10,763 nt of DNA. Origin: Desulfobulbaceae bacterium. GTDB taxonomy: Bacteria > Desulfobacterota > Desulfobulbia > Desulfobulbales > Desulfocapsaceae. The position numbers and the translations under genes were made by a program. How positions within the stretch are numbered: the first letter of the stretch is position 1; each line of letters begins with the position of its first letter. Under the pieces are notes generated by a model. It was not told the origin of the DNA. It saw only the letters and a list, made by a program, of their open reading frames with translations, and ran no database searches. Shown here piece by piece: positions 6,878-10,763 of the stretch. The stretch covers positions 1 through 10,763 of the forward strand of contig JAIRRG010000109.1 in the NCBI GenBank assembly GCA_031256095.1, in the 5' to 3' direction.

Positions 6878-8618
6878 CCATTGCGCCAAGCGCCAGGAGA
6901 CATCAGGTATCCTGCCCGTCTCTTGGCGCGAATGCCAACGCCAAGGCTGGCATTCCCTGGATGTGCTGCTCGTCACTGGCGACGCCTATGTCGATCACCC
7001 AGCCTTTGGCGTCGCCATCATCGCCAGGGTATTGGCGGCGGAAGGGCTGAAGGTGGCGGTTCTCGCCCAGCCGCGCTACGGCCAGCTTGATGATTTCCGC
7101 CAATTTCCGGAACCAAAACTCTTTTGCGGCATTACCGCAGGCAACCTCGATTCCATCGTCGCCAACTACACGGGCAACGGCAAGGTGCGGGAAAAAGACG
7201 CCTACTCGCCGGGCGGCAGCCCGTGGCGCGACGGCAGCCACACGCGCGGCAACCGCTACCGGCCCGACCGCGCCTGTCTGGTCTACAGCCATCTGGCGCG
7301 GGCGACCTTCCCATCGGCGCCGCTTATTTTGGGCGGTATTGAGGCGTCACTGCGGCGCTTTGTCCACTACGACTATCAGCAGCACAAACTGCGGGCCTCA
7401 ATCCTCACCGACGCCAAAGCCGATCTGCTGGTCTACGGCATGGGCGAGCGGGCGGCGCGGGAGATTGTTCGCCGCCTGCGGGCGGGTGAACCGCTTGCCG
7501 GCATCCCCGGTACCTGTCAGCGGTTGACGGCAAAGGAGCGGGATGATTGCGGCGATACGGACGGCCTGGAGCTGGCCTCTTATGAAAGCGTCCTGGCCGA
7601 ACCGAAACGTTTCCTTGAGACAGAACTGACCATCGACCAGTTAGCCCGGCAAAATGACCGGCGCATTCTCTGGCAGCGGCAGGGCAGCCATTGGCTGGCC
7701 CAGCATCCGCCAGCCACTCCGCTCTCGGCCAACGAAATCGACGCCCTGTATGCCCTGCCGTTCACGCGCCGGGCGCATCCAACGGCGGGCGAGGTGCCGG
7801 CGGCCCGCATGATTGCCCATTCCGTGACCGTCGTCCGCGGCTGTTCCGGCGGCTGCTCGTTCTGCGCCATCACCCGGCATCAGGGCGTCGCCGTCCAAAG
7901 CCGCAGCCGCGTCAGCATTGTCGCCGAATGCGAAAAAATCGCCAGTCAGGATGATTTCACCGGCACCATCAGTGATCTGGGCGGACCGACTGCCAATCTT
8001 TACGCCACCACCTGCGCCATCAGTGGCTGCCGCCGTCACGACTGCCTGTACCCGAAGGTCTGTAAGCGCCTGCGGACGAACGAGCGGGAGTTTCTCGAAT
8101 TATTACGGGAAGTCGGCGCCATCGCCGGCGTCCGCCATGTCTTCATTTCCTCCGGCCTGCGCATGGAGCTTCTACGACGAACCCCGCGTCTGCTGAAAGA
8201 AATTTTTGACAAACACTGTCCCGGCGTTTTGAAAATCGCTCCGGAGCACAGCAGCGACAACGTCCTGCGCCTGATGCGTAAAGAAAAACATCAGGAACTG
8301 CTGCAACTGCTGGCTTTATGCCAGGCGATTGGCCAGGAACTGGGCAAACCGGCGCGGCTCAGCCTCTATTTGCTCAGCGCCCACCCCGGGGCCACAGCGG
8401 AAGACGCCAGGAAATTGGCCAGTCATATGAAAACCCTGGGCGTGACGGTGGCAGCCTGTCAGGATTTTACGCCAACGCCGGGCACCATCGCCACCGCCAT
8501 GTACGTCAGCGGCCTTGATCGCGACACGGGCCAGCCGATCGCCGTGGCGCGGCGGGCAGCGGAGCGGATGCGGCAGAGAAAAATGATCGAGGAACTGCTG
8601 CCAGGAAAACGGCGGTGA
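6867..8618 (+). CDS. ygiQ: YgiQ (UPF0313) family radical SAM protein
   Basis: With a TTG start at 6867 this is a 583-residue protein, shorter than the E. coli form because the long tail is missing. The N-terminal block LDVLLVTGDAYVDHP (residues 31-45) is a YgiQ hallmark and the start of the B12-binding-like region; GGIEASLRR is at 156-164. The radical SAM cluster motif CSGGCSFC has Cys326, Cys330 and Cys333. It is followed by ISDLGGPTANLY (368-379), a Cys-rich stretch (383, 388, 393, 399), LKIAPEH (455-461) and SAHPG (504-508), all in family order. It binds a 4Fe-4S cluster and S-adenosylmethionine; the substrate of this family is not established. TTG 6867 overlaps the hexapeptide gene by 11 bases but has no ribosome site. 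A good site at 6895-6900 points instead to ATC 6909 or CTG 6912, close to where relatives begin. Confidence 0.92.
   Translation: MSRNHCAKRQETSGILPVSWRECQRQGWHSLDVLLVTGDAYVDHPAFGVAIIARVLAAEGLKVAVLAQPRYGQLDDFRQFPEPKLFCGITAGNLDSIVANYTGNGKVREKDAYSPGGSPWRDGSHTRGNRYRPDRACLVYSHLARATFPSAPLILGGIEASLRRFVHYDYQQHKLRASILTDAKADLLVYGMGERAAREIVRRLRAGEPLAGIPGTCQRLTAKERDDCGDTDGLELASYESVLAEPKRFLETELTIDQLARQNDRRILWQRQGSHWLAQHPPATPLSANEIDALYALPFTRRAHPTAGEVPAARMIAHSVTVVRGCSGGCSFCAITRHQGVAVQSRSRVSIVAECEKIASQDDFTGTISDLGGPTANLYATTCAISGCRRHDCLYPKVCKRLRTNEREFLELLREVGAIAGVRHVFISSGLRMELLRRTPRLLKEIFDKHCPGVLKIAPEHSSDNVLRLMRKEKHQELLQLLALCQAIGQELGKPARLSLYLLSAHPGATAEDARKLASHMKTLGVTVAACQDFTPTPGTIATAMYVSGLDRDTGQPIAVARRAAERMRQRKMIEELLPGKRR
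6895..6955 (+). promoter_or_regulatory. Ribosome site without a canonical start, followed by a hairpin in the first codons of ygiQ
   Basis: AGGAGA at 6895-6900 is a strong ribosome site. The in-frame codons at a usable distance are ATC (6909) and CTG (6912), not ATG, GTG or TTG. Just downstream, GAATGCCA (6930-6937) and TGGCATTC (6948-6955) form a perfect 8-bp stem with a 10-base loop inside the coding sequence. Together these could set a low or controlled translation rate. That reading is an inference. Confidence 0.4.
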
Positions 8619-8711
8619 CAGGCAACGTTAGAATCGAAGCCTTCAGTGGTATTTTCCAGGCTGCCGCAAAGGCATCAGTGTTTAACTGTTGCCTCAGCAT
8701 ATAGCACTCTT
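8619..8711. other. Spacer after ygiQ with no recognised feature
   Basis: No reading frame, terminator hairpin with T-run or RNA gene was found in this stretch. GGCAAC (8621-8626) and GTTGCC about 60 bases later can pair, but they lack the features of a terminator. The GC content begins to fall here, and the disturbed region starts beyond it. Confidence 0.4.
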
Positions 8712-8728
8712 TTGGCGCGGAATTTGCT
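8712..8728 (+). promoter_or_regulatory. Sigma-54 (-24/-12) promoter
   Basis: TTGGCGCGGAATTTGCT matches the consensus YTGGCACGRNNNTTGCW at every fixed position except one (A to G in TGGCAC). The invariant GG (8714-8715) and GC (8726-8727) are exactly 10 bases apart. Transcription would begin near 8739 and run rightward, about 70 bases before the strong ribosome site at 8798. Sigma-54 promoters need an enhancer-binding activator; no activator site was identified. The gene it served appears to have been destroyed by insertions. Confidence 0.6.
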
Positions 8729-8808
8729 TGTGTAAGAGCGGGTAAGGGGAGATATATTGGATATTCTGGCGAAGTTATACCAAAATCTCTGCCAGACAGG
8801 AGGTGACC

Positions 8809-8877
8809 ATGCCAACCTCAGCGAGCAACCGTGTCAAATTTCCAGTAGATTTTGCCATTGAATATGAGTTTTCATGA
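8809..8877 (+). pseudogene. Start of a disrupted gene with a perfect ribosome site
   Basis: AGGAGGTGA (8798-8806), an ideal ribosome site, precedes ATG at 8809. The frame reads MPTSASNRVKF and stops at 8875-8877 after 22 codons. From about 8834 it runs antisense through the end of an IS110 transposase, so only the first few codons can be original. The best reading is a gene cut near its beginning by the insertion, with its sigma-54 promoter left behind. A genuine 22-residue peptide is possible but less likely. The original product cannot be identified. Confidence 0.45.
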
Positions 8878-9013
8878 TGGTATTGATGATAGTCAGTAAT
8901 TTTCGCATACAAGCGGTCATGGCGACTTTGAAGGGTTTCCCGGCGGCTTTTAGCCTATCAAATAATTGTTTTATGACGGGGTTATACCATTTTGCCGATA
9001 AAACTGCCATTGC
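8834..9013 (-). mobile_element. IS110-family transposase, C-terminal remnant
   Basis: Read on the minus strand, the frame ending in TGA at 8836-8834 contains MAVLSAKWYNPVIKQLF, then AAGKPFKVAMTACMRKLLTI. This is the conserved end of the Transposase_20 domain of IS110 elements, with the NPVIK and ACMRKLL blocks. Homology stops just upstream of the MAVLSA Met (ATG at 9010-9008). All of the N-terminal DEDD catalytic domain and most of the C-terminal domain are missing, so it cannot transpose. It meets the IS256 remnant at 9010-9016 with no spacer. Confidence 0.8.
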
Positions 9014-9123
9014 AGAAGATGACGAAGAACAGGGGCTCGTTCCCCAGTGATGAGGCTATGTTCAAGTTGCTCAATCTGGCACTAGCCAATATTTTCAAGA
9101 AATGGATGGTGCCTATCAAATAA
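9010..9123 (+). mobile_element. IS256-family transposase, C-terminal remnant
   Basis: The plus-strand frame reads KMTKNRGSFPSDEAMFKLL then NLALANIFKKWMVPIK and stops at TAA 9121-9123. RGSFPSDEA, the KLL.LAL helix and KKW.PI are the typical C-terminal signature of IS256/Mutator-type transposases. Intact members continue past this point with a tryptophan-containing tail, so the protein is cut at both ends. The sequence around 9190-9215 (CATTTACAAAAAATTCAG) resembles the terminal repeat of IS256 elements and may mark the right end. That part is tentative. Confidence 0.75.
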
Positions 9124-9143
9124 TGACGGTGTCCTTAAAGTCG

Positions 9144-9180
9144 TTCTGCATTATGCTCTAAGAACAAATGCAGAATTTTT
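9144..9180 (+). terminator. Hairpin with T-run after the IS256 remnant
   Basis: A perfect 9-bp stem, TTCTGCATT (9144-9152) and AATGCAGAA (9167-9175), has a 14-base loop and is followed by TTTTT at 9176-9180. The stem is AT-rich, so it may be a weak terminator. It would insulate the SPFH operon from upstream transcription, including read-through from the sigma-54 promoter. Confidence 0.5.
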
Positions 9181-9256
9181 AACGAAAGTGTCATTTACAA
9201 AAAATTCAGTTACATATCTGAAATCAATGAACATTTATAAAAAAAGGAGATTAAAA

Positions 9257-10114
9257 ATGAATGAGATGATTAGAATTAAGATCGCCGGGTTAGTTGTTTG
9301 TCTGTTTGTTGTGGCAATAACATCCTTTTCGTCGTTCTATACAATCAACCAGGGCGACAGGGGCGTCGTTCTACGCTTCTCTAAAATTGTAGACACCACC
9401 CAACCCGGCTTGCATTTCAAGTGGCCCATTATCGAAACTGTTGAGAAAATTAGCGTCAGGACGCATAAAGTCGAGATACAAACTGACACATACAGCAAGG
9501 ATATTCAGGCGGCGAATGTCAAGCTATCAGTGAATTATTCGCTCAACCCTGCTTCTGTTGCGACAATCTACACGCAATACAATACCGACTTCGAGTAACG
9601 AATCGTTATCCCGCAGATTATGTCAAAATCAAAGGACGTATTCGGGCAATTCGATGCCGTTGAGATCGTGCGCTCCAGAAACGCCATGGCTAATGCCGTG
9701 GTTACCGAACTGACCAAACAACTCACCGGAGAAGGATTTATAGTTGAATCCGTGCAGATTGAGTCGATAGACTTCTCGAAGGACTATGAAGCTTCGGTCG
9801 AAGCACGAATGGCGGCGCAGGTCGAGGTTGAGAAGGTCAAGCAGAACTTCGAGCGTAAGAAGATCGAGGCCGACATGGTTCGAGCTGGCGCTCAGGGAGA
9901 AGCCGACGCGAAGGTGATGGCAGCCAAAGCCGAAGCCGCGGCCATCGAAATGCGAGGCAAGGCGGAAGCATCAGCTATCAAAGCGAAGGCTGACGCGCTA
10001 GCACAAAATCCGACGTTGGTTCATTTGATTCAGGCAGAACGTTGGGACGGGAAACTGCCCGCAACGATGATTCCTAACCAATCGGTGCCGATCATAGGAG
10101 CCGAAAAACAATGA
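9257..10114 (+). pseudogene. SPFH/band-7 (prohibitin-like) membrane protein interrupted by an in-frame TAA
   Basis: A strong ribosome site AAGGAGA (9244-9250) precedes ATG 9257. The frame spans 285 codons with a single stop, TAA at 9596-9598 (codon 114), so two open pieces of 113 and 171 codons result. Residues 7-28 are a membrane anchor. NQGDRGVVLRF and GLHFKWPII mark the start of the SPFH domain. After the stop, RIVIPQIMSKSKDVF and VESVQIESIDFS continue the same domain without shift. Residues 185-250 are an Ala/Glu/Lys-rich coiled coil, and the end WDGKLPATMIP is typical of prohibitin-like proteins. The TAA stands where relatives often have Gln, one C-to-T change from CAA. These proteins form ring-like membrane scaffolds. 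Reinitiation at ATG 9620 would give a soluble, anchorless fragment. Confidence 0.8.
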
Positions 10115-10250
10115 CTGAAAAAGAACTTCACAATTTCCTTGAACGGTGCCAGTGCATGACCCAGCCTACCTCGACATGATTGCGAGAAACCCTGGTGCCT
10201 CTCCTGACGAGGGACGGCGGGAGGCTACTTCATCTGCCTGCTGTATATGA
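10111..10250 (+). pseudogene. Small frameshifted gene between the SPFH and DUF2007 genes
   Basis: An ATG at 10111 overlaps the SPFH stop in ATGA and has AGGAG at 10096-10100. Its frame reads MTEKELHNFLERCQ and then stops at 10177-10179. In the next frame, from about 10143, HDPAYLDMIARNPGASPDE continues and ends at TGA 10248-10250, which overlaps the next gene's ATG, again in ATGA. Coupled joints at both ends but different frames indicate one small protein of about 46 residues with a one-base loss (or two-base gain) between 10143 and 10179. I do not recognise it. An alternative is a 34-residue protein starting at GTG 10146, which has no ribosome site. Confidence 0.45.
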
Positions 10251-10639
10251 TTCCGATCTACCAACCAGATAATCCCGCTGACCTGGCGCTGGCGGAAAGC
10301 CTGCTGATGGCGGAAGGCATCCCGTACTTTGTGCATAACAGAAATTTCGGCGACTTATACCCCGGTGTACAGATAGGGCTTCCTAATGTCAAGATAGGGC
10401 TTTACAATGTCAGGACTTTCATGGTGCGGGAAGAGGATGCGGTTCGCGCCCGTGAGGTTTTGGCTACGTTATTGACGAGCGAGCAAGAATCTGTGCCAAT
10501 TTCTCGTCCTCGCCCTTCCTTCTGGCAGATTGTTCGCATGGTGTTTGAGGTCATTTTCTGCGGTTGGTTTATTCCCGCCACACCACGACGGAGAGACAAA
10601 GAATCTCCCGACAACACGACGCTCCTTGACCCTCCCTAA
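10247..10639 (+). CDS. DUF2007 domain protein with a C-terminal hydrophobic segment
   Basis: A 130-residue protein. Residues 1-78 fit DUF2007, a small ferredoxin-fold domain called a putative signal-transducing protein: IYQPDNPADLALAESLLMAEGIPYFV, which is helix-then-strand, followed by NFGDLYPG and FMVREEDAVRARE. Residues 43-56 carry a doubled IGL(P/Y)NV(K/R) unit. Residues 92-109 are hydrophobic and aromatic (FWQIVRMVFEVIFCGWF) and may sit at the membrane, followed by a basic PRRR. Its ATG overlaps the preceding small gene in ATGA, and the only GGGAGG (10219-10224) is too far away, so translation probably depends on coupling. Its context with an SPFH membrane protein suggests a membrane-linked role, but no function can be named. 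Confidence 0.75.
   Translation: MIPIYQPDNPADLALAESLLMAEGIPYFVHNRNFGDLYPGVQIGLPNVKIGLYNVRTFMVREEDAVRAREVLATLLTSEQESVPISRPRPSFWQIVRMVFEVIFCGWFIPATPRRRDKESPDNTTLLDPP
10371..10412 (+). repeat. 21-bp tandem duplication inside the DUF2007 gene
   Basis: Bases 10371-10391 and 10392-10412 agree at 18 of 21 positions; the differences are at positions 12-14 of the unit. Each begins AGATAGGGCTT and ends AATGTCA. The duplication is in frame and gives IGLPNVK followed by IGLYNVR. Confidence 0.85.
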
Positions 10640-10686
10640 AACGGTTGGTAATACCTACTCAAACCGGACCATGTTAAGGTTCGGTA

Positions 10687-10763
10687 ATGAGAAGATGTCC
10701 TGCCTGCGAATATAGCCGTGGATGGCAATTATCCGATGGACGATATAAATGTCGTCGATGCGG
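10687..10763 (+). CDS. Zinc-ribbon protein, probable IS1595-type transposase N-terminus (partial)
   Basis: An ATG at 10687, preceded by TAAGG with a 7-base gap, opens a frame running off the right edge. It reads MRRCPACEYSRGWQLSDG then RYKCRRC. The CPAC...CRRC pair is a treble-clef/zinc-ribbon motif of the kind that starts IS1595 (ISXO2-like) transposases, which often have DGRYKCR just before the second cysteine pair. Other small zinc-ribbon proteins could look the same over 25 residues. GGTAATACC at 10647-10655 is a short palindrome upstream; whether it belongs to an element end is unknown. Confidence 0.5.
   Translation, partial: MRRCPACEYSRGWQLSDGRYKCRRC

Noticed and set aside
8619..8700. 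Possible integron attC-like site (GTTAG and TTTAAC about 50 bases apart)
   Set aside because: The conserved 7-base core patterns are not met on either strand, and no integrase or cassette array is present.
9188..9256. Earlier start for the SPFH gene at ATG 9188 or 9230
   Set aside because: The extension has no ribosome site and would overlap possible IS256 end sequence; ATG 9257 has AAGGAGA at ideal spacing.

Overview
The window is bacterial chromosomal DNA, with dense genes, Shine-Dalgarno sites and ATGA stop/start overlaps. Positions 464 to 8618 look like an evenly GC-rich host backbone. The stretch after about 8619 is visibly more AT-rich and carries transposon debris. A rhomboid with an extra N-terminal domain, a short tautomerase, a YgiQ-type radical SAM protein and an SPFH protein would fit a Gram-negative anaerobe such as a Desulfobacterota member. 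No lineage marker is present, so that placement is only a guess.

Left part (1-1910). A minus-strand gene leaves the window at base 1; only its first 20 codons are visible, with a strong ribosome site and a promoter-like region carrying inverted repeats. A long open frame with no normal start (155-460) precedes a rhomboid-family membrane protein (464-1363). A 74-residue 4-oxalocrotonate tautomerase-like protein (1616-1840) follows and ends in a clear hairpin terminator.

Middle (1911-8618). Two operons diverge from a 393-bp control region that holds four copies of a TTGGCGCAA-like motif. To the left run a large exported MORN-repeat protein (20 repeats in two blocks around a 380-residue disordered linker) and a DUF4177 protein whose start overlaps the MORN stop codon. 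To the right run a two-block left-handed beta-helix (hexapeptide) protein and a YgiQ radical SAM protein. The YgiQ gene has a good ribosome site but no ordinary start codon next to it.

Right part (8619-10763). This is a damaged, insertion-rich region. A near-consensus sigma-54 promoter and a perfect ribosome site lead into a reading frame that dies after a few codons. The C-terminal end of an IS110-family transposase (minus strand) and the C-terminal end of an IS256-family transposase (plus strand) then meet end to end. Next comes an apparently three-gene operon: an SPFH/band-7 protein split by one in-frame TAA, a small frameshifted gene, and an intact DUF2007 protein with a 7-residue tandem duplication. 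The window ends in the first 25 codons of a zinc-ribbon protein that looks like an IS1595-type transposase.

No rRNA, tRNA or CRISPR array was seen. The items most worth checking are the MORN/DUF4177 pair and its divergent control region, the orphan sigma-54 promoter, and the SPFH nonsense codon.
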